A stretch of 64,000 nt of DNA. Origin: Nocardioides sp. PD653-B2. GTDB lineage: Bacteria; Actinomycetota; Actinomycetes; Propionibacteriales; Nocardioidaceae. Positions 51,099-60,093 of the stretch are shown piece after piece. The notes under the pieces are model-generated. The model saw only the letters and a list, made by a program, of their open reading frames with translations, had not been told where the DNA came from and did not search any database. Both the position numbers and the translations under genes were made by a program. How positions within the stretch are numbered: position 1 is the first letter of the stretch; each line of letters opens with the position of its first letter. The stretch spans positions 41,124 to 105,123 of the forward strand of contig NZ_BDJE01000040.1 in NCBI RefSeq assembly GCF_002117935.1, read 5' to 3'.

Positions 51099-52274
51099 AT
51101 GCGGTACGCGCGCTGGATCGCGCTGGCTGCAGCAGTCGTGCTGCTGTCCGGCGGGGCGATCTATGCCCAGAAGCGCTCGCCCCTGGCCTCCGGCAGCGAG
51201 GTCGACACCGGCGCGGCGCACCCCGTGGTCGACGGCAACCGGATCGTCGATGCCCGCAGCGGCCGCGAGTTCGTGCCGCGCGGGGTCAACTGGAGCAGCT
51301 TCGAGTACGCCTGCGCCCAGGGCTGGGGCACCTCCGCGCTCGACACCATGGTGGCCCGCGACCCGTACGGCTCGGAAGCGGCGATGATCGCCGACTGGGG
51401 CGCGAACACCGTGCGCCTGCCACTCAACCAGGACTGCTGGCTCGGCACCCGCGGCGCCCCGGTGAGCGACCAGTACGACGAACGCACCGTCGAGACCTAC
51501 CGCGACGACGTCCACTCGTTCGTCACGGCCCTGAACCGGGCCGGCATGGTGGTCATCCTCGACCTCCACAGCCGCAAGCGGATCGGCCAGCCGGAGTTCG
51601 GCAACCTGGCGATGCCCGACGGCGAGTCGCTCGCCTTCTGGACCTCGGTCGCCTCGGCGTACGAGGACAACCCGTCGGTGATGTTCGACGCCTTCAACGA
51701 GCCGTACTCGCGCTACAACTCCAGCGGCACCCGCTACCTCTTCGACCTGACGTGGAAGTGCTGGCGCGACGGCGGCTGCGAGGCGCCCGTCGAGGACGAC
51801 CAGACGGCATCGGTCGGCCGGGTCACCTACCCGGTCATCGGCATGGACGCGGTCGTCGGCGCGATCCGCGGCGCCGGCGCGACGCAGCCGATCCTGCTCG
51901 GTGGCCTCGACTACGCCAACGACCTCCGCCACTGGCTCGAGTTCGCGCCCGACGACGACCAGCTCATCGCGTCGTTCCACTCCTACGACTTCAAGGAGTG
52001 CAACGACGCGACCTGCTGGAACGACGTGCTCGGGGAGATCGCCGACAGCGTGCCGGTGCTCGCCTCCGAGCTCGGCGCCCAGAAGCCCGGCGACGGGTAC
52101 GTCGACACCTTCCTCGCCTGGGCCGACCAGCACCACGAGGGCGCGCTCTTCTGGGTCTGGGCCGACCACCCGGGCGACCCGATGGCGCTGGTCGCCGACG
52201 ACCGGGGCACGCCCACGGCGTACGGCCTGAGAGCCCGCAAGTGGCTCTCCGGGCATCTTCCGGCGGCCGGCTGA
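51099..52274 (+). CDS. Secreted GH5-type endoglucanase-like hydrolase
   Basis: A 391-residue glycoside hydrolase (clan A, GH5-like). An N-terminal signal/anchor helix (RWIALAAAVVLLSGGAIYA) is followed by the barrel. Acid/base Glu201 in FDAFNEPY and nucleophile Glu324 in LASELGA are present, plus RGVNWSSFEY and NTVRLPLN. It should cut a beta-glucan outside the membrane. It lies just before the polysaccharide operon, as cellulase-type trimming enzymes often do. Shine-Dalgarno AGAGGGG. Confidence 0.87.
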   Translation: MRYARWIALAAAVVLLSGGAIYAQKRSPLASGSEVDTGAAHPVVDGNRIVDARSGREFVPRGVNWSSFEYACAQGWGTSALDTMVARDPYGSEAAMIADWGANTVRLPLNQDCWLGTRGAPVSDQYDERTVETYRDDVHSFVTALNRAGMVVILDLHSRKRIGQPEFGNLAMPDGESLAFWTSVASAYEDNPSVMFDAFNEPYSRYNSSGTRYLFDLTWKCWRDGGCEAPVEDDQTASVGRVTYPVIGMDAVVGAIRGAGATQPILLGGLDYANDLRHWLEFAPDDDQLIASFHSYDFKECNDATCWNDVLGEIADSVPVLASELGAQKPGDGYVDTFLAWADQHHEGALFWVWADHPGDPMALVADDRGTPTAYGLRARKWLSGHLPAAG

Positions 52275-52466
52275 CCGTCCTCGGCGGCCGTTGCAAATCC
52301 ACATCCGCCCCACACGTGGGCAACAGCCGGGCTACACGAAATCAACAACTTGGCGCCCTGGACCAGACCGGATCCACAACTGGGGAAGAGTGCCCGTCTT
52401 TTACCAGATCACGGGCCATCATTGGGTGAACGGCACACACCGGTGCCTGAGCAGGGGGGATGCGTC
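52275..52466 (+). other. Gap before the polysaccharide operon
   Basis: 192 bp with unusually AT-leaning stretches (TACACGAAATCAACAACTTG; CGTCTTTTACCAGATC) and a CCCAC-AC-GTGGG palindrome near 52309-52320. A promoter is expected here, but no confident -35/-10 pair, c-di-GMP riboswitch or terminator could be identified. GGGGGG lies before ATG 52467. Confidence 0.4.
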
Positions 52467-52718
52467 ATGTCGGTGCAGGCGAGTACGTCGCGTCCGGCAA
52501 CGAAGTCGATCGGCGCCGCAGTCGTCGACCTGGTCCTGACGCTGGTGATCTTGGTGGTCACCTTCCTCGCCTTCCTCATCGCCCCGTTGCTCGCGCTCGG
52601 GGTCGCCTACCTCTGCTACGCCGCGATGCGACCGCGTGCGAAGAAGCGGACCGGCTCCGCGCCCCGCGCCGGCGCGACTGACACGGCCGCCCACGGCTTC
52701 GGAGCAGGGACTTCATGA
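52467..52718 (+). CDS. Small membrane protein, first of the polysaccharide operon
   Basis: An 83-residue protein with one long or two short hydrophobic stretches (about 17-53, VVDLVLTLVILVVTFLAF onwards) and a basic Gly/Ala tail. ATG 52467 has a G-rich Shine-Dalgarno. Its stop overlaps the glycosyltransferase start by 4 nt. Small partner subunits occur with synthase-type glycosyltransferases; that role is an inference. Confidence 0.75.
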   Translation: MSVQASTSRPATKSIGAAVVDLVLTLVILVVTFLAFLIAPLLALGVAYLCYAAMRPRAKKRTGSAPRAGATDTAAHGFGAGTS

Positions 52719-54841
52719 CTGCCATCCAGACCCGCCACAACCCGCGGCTGACCGACGGTGTCGACCAGGACCTGCGCCACCTGATCCCCGAGGGCATCTG
52801 CCGCACGTTCCGGGTGATGCCCTACGCCTCCGTCGACGGCACCGTCCTGGTCGCCGCGGCCGACGCCGACGACACCATCACCGCCCACGTCGTGGCCGAG
52901 CGGATCGACCGCCCGGTGCTGCTCGTGCGCCACACGGTCAACGAGATCGTCGCCGCCATCGACTCGGTCTACCCGCCGCAGGAGACCGAGGTCGAGACGC
53001 CCGAGGGCCGCCGGTCCCGGATGCAGATGGCCCAGATGCTCACCCGCAGCGGTCTGATCACCGACGACCAGCTGCAGCGCGCGATGCTCGAGTACTCCCG
53101 CACGGGCGACCCGCTCGGCGACATCCTGGTCTCGCACGAGGCGATCTCCGAGGACGTCCTCGTCGCGGCCCTCTCCGAGATGTACCAGATGCAGCGCGTC
53201 GGTCTCGCGGAGTTCACCCCGGACATCGAGGTCGCCCGGCGGCTGCCCGAGCCGCTGGCCCAGGCCTTCCAGACGGTGCCGGTCGCGGCGACCGAGGACC
53301 TGGTCCTGCTCGCCGTCGCCCGCCCGCTCGACGCCGAGCAGTCGGCGCAGATCGAGGAGGCGCTCGGCTCGCCGTTCCGCCAGCTCCTGGCCAACCGCAC
53401 CGAGCTCGACCAGCTGATCCAGCGGGTCCACAGCCGCCACTACGCCGAGGTGTCGACCCGGCTGCTGATGGAGACCCGCCCCGAGGAGTCCGCACACGTC
53501 GTCGTCTCGGGCGGGCAGAAGGCCGCCCTGGTCATCGCGTCGATCTTCGTCGTCGTCTGCTGTGTGATCTGGCCGATGCCGACGCTGATCGGCCTGGTCG
53601 CGGCCTGCAGCGTGCTCTACCTCGTCGTCTCGTTCTACAAGTTCCGCCTCACCCTGCGTGCTCTCGGCACCCACCTCGAGACCGACGTCACCGACGAGGA
53701 GATCGCCTCCCTCGACGAGCGGCACCTGCCCGTGTACACGATCCTGGTGCCGCTCTACAAGGAAGCCGGCATCGTGCCGCGCCTGGTCCGCGACATCAAC
53801 GCGCTGGACTACCCGCGGACCCGCCTCGACGTGAAGCTGCTCTGCGAGGAGGACGACGAGGAGACGGTCGCCAAGATCCGCTCGATGGACCTGCCGCCGC
53901 ACTTCCACCTCGTGGTCGTGCCGGACAGCCAGCCCAAGACCAAGCCGAAGGCCTGCAACTACGGCCTCCAGCTCGCCTCGGGCGCCTTCTGCGTCATCTT
54001 CGACGCCGAGGACCGGCCCGACCCCGACCAGCTGAAGAAGGCCGTCATCGCCTTCAGCCGGGTCGCCAACAACGTGGTCTGCGTCCAGGCGAAGCTCAAC
54101 CACTTCAACCAGGACCAGAACATGCTCACGGCCTGGTTCGCCAACGAGTACTCCATGCACTTCGAGCTCGTGCTGCCCGCCATGGGCGCGGCCGAGTCGC
54201 CGATCCCGTTGGGCGGCACGTCCAACCACTTCGTCACCTCGAAGCTCCGCGACCTCGGCGCCTGGGACCCGTTCAACGTGACCGAGGACGCCGACCTCGG
54301 CATCCGCCTCCACCGCGAGGGCTACCGGACGGCGATGATCGACTCGACCACGCTCGAGGAGGCCAACTCCCAGGTCCCGAACTGGATCCGCCAGCGCAGC
54401 CGCTGGAACAAGGGCTACATCCAGACCTGGCTGGTGCACATGCGGCACCCGTTCACGCTGCTCTCGCAGACCGGCATCAACGGCTTCATGAGCTTCAACC
54501 TGACGATGGGCAGCGCGTTCGTGCTGCTGCTCAACCCGATCTTCTGGGGCCTGACGACGCTCTACGTGCTGACCCAGGCGGGCTTCATCCAGCAGCTGTT
54601 CCCGGGCATCATCTTCTACGCCGCGAGCTTCCTGCTCTTCGTCGGCAACTTCGTGTTCGTCTACCTGAGCGTCGCCGGCAGCCTCCAACGCGGCGAGTTC
54701 GGGCTCACCCGGACGGCGCTCCTGTCCCCGCTCTACTGGGGCCTGATGAGCATGGCCGCCTGGAAGGGCTTCATCCAGCTCTTCACGAACCCCTTCTACT
54801 GGGAGAAGACCGAACACGGTCTCGACCACGGTGACTCATGA
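52715..54841 (+). CDS. GspE-N/MshEN-like domains fused to a membrane GT2 glycosyltransferase
   Basis: A 708-residue synthase. Residues 35-86 and 187-239 look like two copies of the GspE N-terminal fold, flanking an MshEN-like helical pair at 103-160 (MLTRSGLITDDQLQRAML; LGDILVSHEAISEDVLVAAL). Two helices (267-310) precede a cellulose-synthase-like GT2 domain with FDAED (429-433), TEDAD (523-527) and QRSRW (560-564); three to four helices follow. QxxRW implies a processive polymerase. MshEN domains bind cyclic di-GMP in several systems, but the first Arg of the RLG motif is missing here, so binding is uncertain. Confidence 0.87.
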   Translation: MTAIQTRHNPRLTDGVDQDLRHLIPEGICRTFRVMPYASVDGTVLVAAADADDTITAHVVAERIDRPVLLVRHTVNEIVAAIDSVYPPQETEVETPEGRRSRMQMAQMLTRSGLITDDQLQRAMLEYSRTGDPLGDILVSHEAISEDVLVAALSEMYQMQRVGLAEFTPDIEVARRLPEPLAQAFQTVPVAATEDLVLLAVARPLDAEQSAQIEEALGSPFRQLLANRTELDQLIQRVHSRHYAEVSTRLLMETRPEESAHVVVSGGQKAALVIASIFVVVCCVIWPMPTLIGLVAACSVLYLVVSFYKFRLTLRALGTHLETDVTDEEIASLDERHLPVYTILVPLYKEAGIVPRLVRDINALDYPRTRLDVKLLCEEDDEETVAKIRSMDLPPHFHLVVVPDSQPKTKPKACNYGLQLASGAFCVIFDAEDRPDPDQLKKAVIAFSRVANNVVCVQAKLNHFNQDQNMLTAWFANEYSMHFELVLPAMGAAESPIPLGGTSNHFVTSKLRDLGAWDPFNVTEDADLGIRLHREGYRTAMIDSTTLEEANSQVPNWIRQRSRWNKGYIQTWLVHMRHPFTLLSQTGINGFMSFNLTMGSAFVLLLNPIFWGLTTLYVLTQAGFIQQLFPGIIFYAASFLLFVGNFVFVYLSVAGSLQRGEFGLTRTALLSPLYWGLMSMAAWKGFIQLFTNPFYWEKTEHGLDHGDS

Positions 54842-56502
54842 CCACCACCACCGTCCTCCACACGAAGGACCGTCTGAGCGGCATCGTCCAGTCCGTCGGC
54901 CGACGCCCGAGTGACGTCCCGCGCCGCCCGTGGGAGACCCTCGGGGTCTTCTTGTTCTTCGTCGTCGCCTACAGCTGGTTCGGCTACTGGCTGGTCGTCG
55001 ACAAGCACGTCGTCGGCTTCGAGACGCTCGACCGGCTGAACCGTGCCCTCATGGTCTGGCACAACGACCCGGCCAAGCTGTCCGCGATCGGGTTCGACTA
55101 CCCGCCGCTGGCCACCCTGCTGATCACCCCACTGGCGATCCTCCGCGGCCCGGTGACCTCCATGGCCGTGGTGCCGGTGGCGTCCGCGATCTTCGCCGCC
55201 ATCACGATGGTCGCGTTCAACACCATGATGCGCCGGGCGTTGATCGCCGCGCCGCTCCGCTTCGGCCTGCTGCTCGCCCTCGGGGCGAACCCGCTCGTGC
55301 TGCTCTACGCGTCGACCGGCACCCGCCACTTCGTGTGGATCGCCTTCGTGATCACCGGGCTCGGTGCGCTCTTCGCCTGGTACATCACCGCCGACGTGCG
55401 CTTCGTGATGCTCGGCGGCATCGCCTACTCCGTCGCCGCGCTGTCCGGCTACACGAGCCTGACCTTCTTCGTGCTCAGCGCCATCATGGTCGGCGCGATC
55501 CTGGCCCGCCTCGGCGCCGACGGCACCGAGGTCGAGGGCACCGTGGTCGGGTTCGCCGCACCCACGGTCTACGTGATCGCCCTGTGGACCGTCTTCAACC
55601 TGGTCCTGCTGCTGCGCCCGTTCGCGTGGATCACCCGCAGCAGTGACGCCGCCGCGTCCGGGGGCCTCGACCAGTTCTCCGCCGTCGAGCTGCTCCGCGG
55701 CACCGGCGAGCTGGTCCTGTACGGCGCACCGATCGCGATCATCGTGCTGCCGGCGCTGCTCTTCTCCGGCATCGCGCGGAGCAACCCGTTCGCGCTGTGG
55801 CTCGGCGTCCTCCTGGGTGCCGCGATCCTGACGCCGGCGATGGCGGTCGCGTTCCGGCTGACCGACTCGCCGATGTTGATGCGCAACGCGCTGCCGATCC
55901 TGCTGATCGCGATGATCGGCGCCGTCTGGTTGGCGCGATCTGCGGACGAGGGCAGCACGATCGTGGCCGCGTTGGTGATCGTCGGGCTTCTCCTGAGCAT
56001 CCCGTGGACGCTCGAGGCGATGAAGACCTACCGCTACCAGAACCTCGAGGCGCCGTTCGCGGCCGCGGTGACGACCGGCGAGTCCCAGGAGGGCGCCGAG
56101 ACCCTCAACCGGGAGAAGGTCGGCATCGTCTCCGAGCAGGCCATGGCGGAGTACATCGACAACAACGTGTCGCGCCCGAACTCCATCCTCACCGACAACG
56201 CCCAGACCTACGCCGTGATGATGCTGACCGGGCACCCGGAGTTCTTCTTCGACCGGATCGACAAGAGCGACGGCCCGTGGAAGGAAGCCGCACGCAACCC
56301 GGCCGAGAGCGTCGACTACCTGCTCATGTCGACCAGCGACAACGGCGACCTGCTCACCAAGCTCTACCCGGACGCCGCGGCGGGCTCCGACGCCCAGCTG
56401 CAGGTCGTCTACCGCACGCCGCGCTACGTCCTGGTCAGCGTGCCCTCCGGCTACCGTCCCGTGGGGACGACGCTCGACCAGGTCCAGGGGACGTCGTCGT
56501 GA
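54838..56502 (+). CDS. Multi-spanning membrane protein (GT-C-like)
   Basis: A 554-residue protein with about ten hydrophobic helices up to residue 395 and an extracytoplasmic C-terminal domain of about 150 residues. An early Asp/Tyr loop (AIGFDYPPLATLL) after the first helix resembles GT-C lipid-linked sugar transferases. It overlaps the synthase and next gene by 4 nt each. Possibly a transferase or exporter for the polymer. Confidence 0.65.
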   Translation: MTTTTVLHTKDRLSGIVQSVGRRPSDVPRRPWETLGVFLFFVVAYSWFGYWLVVDKHVVGFETLDRLNRALMVWHNDPAKLSAIGFDYPPLATLLITPLAILRGPVTSMAVVPVASAIFAAITMVAFNTMMRRALIAAPLRFGLLLALGANPLVLLYASTGTRHFVWIAFVITGLGALFAWYITADVRFVMLGGIAYSVAALSGYTSLTFFVLSAIMVGAILARLGADGTEVEGTVVGFAAPTVYVIALWTVFNLVLLLRPFAWITRSSDAAASGGLDQFSAVELLRGTGELVLYGAPIAIIVLPALLFSGIARSNPFALWLGVLLGAAILTPAMAVAFRLTDSPMLMRNALPILLIAMIGAVWLARSADEGSTIVAALVIVGLLLSIPWTLEAMKTYRYQNLEAPFAAAVTTGESQEGAETLNREKVGIVSEQAMAEYIDNNVSRPNSILTDNAQTYAVMMLTGHPEFFFDRIDKSDGPWKEAARNPAESVDYLLMSTSDNGDLLTKLYPDAAAGSDAQLQVVYRTPRYVLVSVPSGYRPVGTTLDQVQGTSS

Positions 56503-57488
56503 TCGGCGACCAGAAGCCGCGGATCACGCCGCCGCCCTCGGTCGACGACGTGCTCTCGTCGCTGACCGAGGAGTCCCGCATCGGCCAGGTCGACTTCAGC
56601 GTCGCACTGGCCCCGGACCCACCCTCGGCGGCGGCGAAGGACGACGTGCGCGCGAACCGCCCGGACAACGCCCGCGCACGCACCGCCACCACCCGCCGTA
56701 CCTCCCACACCACCAGCGCGCCGGAGCCCGCGCCGGCCCCCGTGGTCGAGGAGCCGGTCGAGGCCGAGGTCGTCGCGGAGGAGCCCGTCGTCGAGGAGCC
56801 CGTCGAGGACGTGGTCATCGGCGAGGTCGTCGAGGAGCCCGTCGCGGCGGAGCCCGTCGTCGAGGCGGAGCCCGCCCCGGCACCCGCGAAGCCGAAGAAG
56901 GTGCGGCTGCCCAAGGTCACCAAGGCGTCCGCAGCCGCCGTCGAGCCGGAGCCCGACCCCGAGCCCGAGCCCGAGCCCGAGCCGGAGCCCGAGGCCCGCG
57001 TCGTCGCCGAGCCCGAGCCGGCACCCGCCCCGGTCGAGGCCGTGGTGGTGGCGACCCCTGACCCGGTCCCCGCTCCCGGCCCCGCTCCCGCTCCGGCACC
57101 CGTCCCTGCCGCCGCGCCGAAGCTCGACGTCGCCCGCGAGGTCGAGCAGATCGCCGACGGGGTGATCGCCCGGATGCACGCCGCCGAGGAGGCCACCCTG
57201 CGCCACCTCGAGGCGATGCAGACCGAGGCCACCCGCCGCTACGAGCTGGTCACCGCCCAGGCCGAGCTGGACGCGGAGCTGATCCGCCTGCAGTCGCGCC
57301 GCGAGGCGCACGCGATCGTCACCGCGGCGCGGATGCGCGCGGGCGAGATCGACGACCCCCACGACGATCCCGGCGACACCGGTCACCGGCTCGCCGTCTT
57401 CGGTGACGCGGTCTCCCGTGTCGCCGACTCCACCGAGTCCCTGCTGGCCACCCGCCGGCGGACTCCCGAACACCCGTCGGGGTCGTGA
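56499..57488 (+). CDS. Pro/Glu-repeat protein with C-terminal coiled coil
   Basis: A 329-residue, probably cytoplasmic protein. The middle (about 80-200) is low complexity with EEPV and (EP)n repeats; the end (about 210-290) is a coiled coil (VEQIADGVIARMHAAEEATL; EATRRYELVTAQAELDAELI). No enzyme motif. GTG overlaps the previous stop by 4 nt. A scaffold in the polysaccharide machine is the best guess. Confidence 0.65.
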   Translation: MIGDQKPRITPPPSVDDVLSSLTEESRIGQVDFSVALAPDPPSAAAKDDVRANRPDNARARTATTRRTSHTTSAPEPAPAPVVEEPVEAEVVAEEPVVEEPVEDVVIGEVVEEPVAAEPVVEAEPAPAPAKPKKVRLPKVTKASAAAVEPEPDPEPEPEPEPEPEARVVAEPEPAPAPVEAVVVATPDPVPAPGPAPAPAPVPAAAPKLDVAREVEQIADGVIARMHAAEEATLRHLEAMQTEATRRYELVTAQAELDAELIRLQSRREAHAIVTAARMRAGEIDDPHDDPGDTGHRLAVFGDAVSRVADSTESLLATRRRTPEHPSGS

Positions 57489-58660
57489 AGGTCATGTCCA
57501 CCACTCGTCTGCGCCGGTCCCAGTGCCTGGCGGTCCTCGTCACCGCGTCTGCCGTGCTGCTCGCCGGTTGCGGCGGGGGCGACGGTGGGAGCGGGCGCTC
57601 CCCGGACGCCGTCGTCACCGTCAACCCGGACACCGCAGCCACCACGATCCCGGTGCCCGAGCGGCGCTTCTTCAACGACAGCTCACCGTGGAACAAGCGG
57701 ATCGACACCGCCCGGGTCGACCCCCAGTCGAACCGGATGATCGAGCTCGCCCACGAGCGCGTCGGCGTCGTCGAGCTGCCCGGCAGCGGTAACCCGACGA
57801 TCACGCGCAACATGGTCGACGAGGGCCTCTACATCAACACCACCCGGTGGACCGTCCCGGTCGTGGCCGGCGGCCGGCCGACCTCGCTGGTCTGCCGTCA
57901 GCTCGTCTGCGGCGACGGCGCCGACACCACGGTGCTCAACATCCCCGACGACGTCGACCCGGACCCGCGCTACGACGGCTGGTACACCGTCTTCGACACC
58001 TCGGCGTCGGTCGCCTACGACCTGTGGCGCGCGCGCCGCGAGGACGACGACACGATCTCCTACAACTACATGCGCAAGTGGGACCTCAACGGTCCCGGGT
58101 TCAGCGACCTCTACCGCGAGGGCGCCCGGGGATCCGGGCTCCCGCTCTTCGCCGGCCTGATCCGCCCCGGCGAGCTCGAGTCGGGCGAGATCCAGCACGC
58201 GCTGGCCATCAGCCTGCCCGGCCCGGCGGCGGGCGTGTTCGTGCAGCCTGCGTCGTCCACCGACGGCACCGGCCGCTCCGGCTCGATCCCCGAGGGTGCG
58301 CGGATCCGCCTCAAGCGCGACGTCATCCTGCCGGCGCCGGTCGACCCGCGCACCGGCAGGAAGATCAAGCTCACCAAGCAGCAGCAGCGCCTGGCCGACG
58401 CGATCGTGGCCTGCCTGCGCACCTACGGCGCCATCGTCGTCGACCGGGCCGCGGTCCCGACCCTCTACGCCCAGCGCGACGTCACCGACGGCCTGATCCA
58501 GGGCAACGAGCTCCAGGGCCTCCGTCTCGACGACTTCGAGGTCATGCCCCTCGGCCAGAAGCACCGCTACCCCCCGGAGACCGACGACATCACGGTCGAC
58601 CCGAGCGCGAGCCCGACGGCCTCGCCGTCCAGCTCGCCCGACGCCGGGGAGGCGCAGTGA
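57485..58660 (+). CDS. Secreted lipoprotein of unknown function
   Basis: A 391-residue lipoprotein: signal peptide with lipobox LLAGC at about 27-31, a Gly/Ser linker, then a globular domain opening SSPWNKRIDTARVDPQSNRM. That opening recurs in uncharacterised actinobacterial secreted proteins. Two cysteines (CRQLVC) could form a disulfide. Ser/Pro tail. GTG 57485 overlaps the previous stop by 4 nt; ATG 57494 is an alternative. Confidence 0.7.
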   Translation: MKVMSTTRLRRSQCLAVLVTASAVLLAGCGGGDGGSGRSPDAVVTVNPDTAATTIPVPERRFFNDSSPWNKRIDTARVDPQSNRMIELAHERVGVVELPGSGNPTITRNMVDEGLYINTTRWTVPVVAGGRPTSLVCRQLVCGDGADTTVLNIPDDVDPDPRYDGWYTVFDTSASVAYDLWRARREDDDTISYNYMRKWDLNGPGFSDLYREGARGSGLPLFAGLIRPGELESGEIQHALAISLPGPAAGVFVQPASSTDGTGRSGSIPEGARIRLKRDVILPAPVDPRTGRKIKLTKQQQRLADAIVACLRTYGAIVVDRAAVPTLYAQRDVTDGLIQGNELQGLRLDDFEVMPLGQKHRYPPETDDITVDPSASPTASPSSSPDAGEAQ

Positions 58661-60093
58661 ACACCCGACGCACCAGCCTGATCGGGGCGGTGGTGACCGC
58701 CACGGTCGCGCTCAGCCTGCTCAGTGCCTGCTCCGACCCGTCCCAGGAGGCAACCGACTCGGTCAGCCAGGGCCAGGCCGACCAGTACCGCCAGGAGGTC
58801 GCCGACCAGAAGGAGATCGACAAGGCGAACGCCAACCTGCCGACACGCCCCGCGGGCGTGGTCGACGTCGACGGCTCGACCGACGGCTCGCTGACCCCGA
58901 CGGAGGCGGTGCTGTACGGCGGCACCTCCAACGCGGCGCAGATCAACGTCGGCAACAACGGCGAGGACCAGGCCTTCCAGGAGCTCTGCGCCGGCCGGAT
59001 CGACCTGGTCGACTCCGCGCGACCGATCAGCCGGGCCGAGTGGGAGGCCTGCCAGGCGGTCGGCCTCGACGTCGTCCAGTTCCAGGTCGCCGCCGAGGCG
59101 ATCGTGCTCGCGATCAAGTCCGAGACCGACGTCGGCGGCGACTGCCTGCGTGTCGACCAGGTGCGCGACATCTACCGCGCCGGTTCGCCCGTCACCAACT
59201 GGAGCCAGGTCGGCATGGACGACGTGCCGCTCAAGGTCGGCGGCCCGAACATCGACGCCAACGGCTTCGGCTTCTTCGGCCGCTACGTCCTCGGTGCTCC
59301 CGAGCCGTCCCAGGTCGACCTGCGCTCCGACTACTTCCAGGCCGGGACCGACGAGCTCGCCCGCCAGTTCGTGGTCGGCACGCGCCGCCTCGAGCTCCGC
59401 TCCGCCCGGTTCGAGGACGTGACCCGGCGTCGTACGCAGGCCAACCAGGCGCTCCAGGACGCCCGTACCGAGATGCAGGCCGCGCGCCAGGAGCTGGCGA
59501 CGGCGCTGGCCGAGCGCGCGAAGGGCATCCGCGACCAGCGGAGCCCGGCCGACAAGGCCAAGGACCAGCGGCGCGTCGACAAGGCGTTCGACCGCCGCGC
59601 CGCCGCCCGCACCCGGCTGAACGCCGTCGAGCTCCGCTACAAGAGGGTCGACGAGCTCTACCGCAACACCGACGGCGCCCGTCGCCTCTACGAGGCCTAC
59701 CGCGGTCACGTCGCCTACTTCCGCTTCAGCTACTACGAGCTGTTCGAGGACCAGCTGCGCCCGTTCGAGATCACCACCACCGACGGCCAGATGAACTGCA
59801 TCTTCCCGAGCCAGCGCACGATCACCAGCGGTGAATACCCGCTGGCCCGCCAGCTGCTGATCACCACGACCACCCGCTCGCTGGCACGGGCCGAGGTCCG
59901 GGACTTCATGAGCCACTACCTCGCCAACGCGCAGGAGGCCGCCGCCAACGCGCGCCTCGTCGCGCTGCCGGCCGAGACCGTGGCCCTCGAGCAGTCCTGG
60001 CTCAGCGGCGAGCAGGCACCGCTGCTCTACGCCCCCGACGACGACGTGACCGCGCCGGCCGAGCCGGTGGCGAGCGAGAAGCCTGCCCGATGA
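58657..60093 (+). CDS. PstS-like binding lipoprotein with inserted coiled coil
   Basis: A 478-residue lipoprotein (lipobox LLSAC near 21-25). A type-2 periplasmic binding domain is recognisable: ELCAGRIDLVDSARPISRAE, DVVQFQVAAEAIVLAIK and GEYPLARQLLI. It is interrupted at about 250-340 by a charged helical insert (ALQDARTEMQAARQELATAL; DKAKDQRRVDKAFDRRAAAR). The ligand may be an anion or sugar polymer rather than phosphate: no pst genes are nearby. Joined by 4-nt overlaps. Confidence 0.7.
   Translation: MNTRRTSLIGAVVTATVALSLLSACSDPSQEATDSVSQGQADQYRQEVADQKEIDKANANLPTRPAGVVDVDGSTDGSLTPTEAVLYGGTSNAAQINVGNNGEDQAFQELCAGRIDLVDSARPISRAEWEACQAVGLDVVQFQVAAEAIVLAIKSETDVGGDCLRVDQVRDIYRAGSPVTNWSQVGMDDVPLKVGGPNIDANGFGFFGRYVLGAPEPSQVDLRSDYFQAGTDELARQFVVGTRRLELRSARFEDVTRRRTQANQALQDARTEMQAARQELATALAERAKGIRDQRSPADKAKDQRRVDKAFDRRAAARTRLNAVELRYKRVDELYRNTDGARRLYEAYRGHVAYFRFSYYELFEDQLRPFEITTTDGQMNCIFPSQRTITSGEYPLARQLLITTTTRSLARAEVRDFMSHYLANAQEAAANARLVALPAETVALEQSWLSGEQAPLLYAPDDDVTAPAEPVASEKPAR

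Noticed and set aside
52275..52466. Cyclic-di-GMP riboswitch before the polysaccharide operon
   Set aside because: Neither GEMM-I nor GEMM-II core sequences are visible; only a short palindrome was found.
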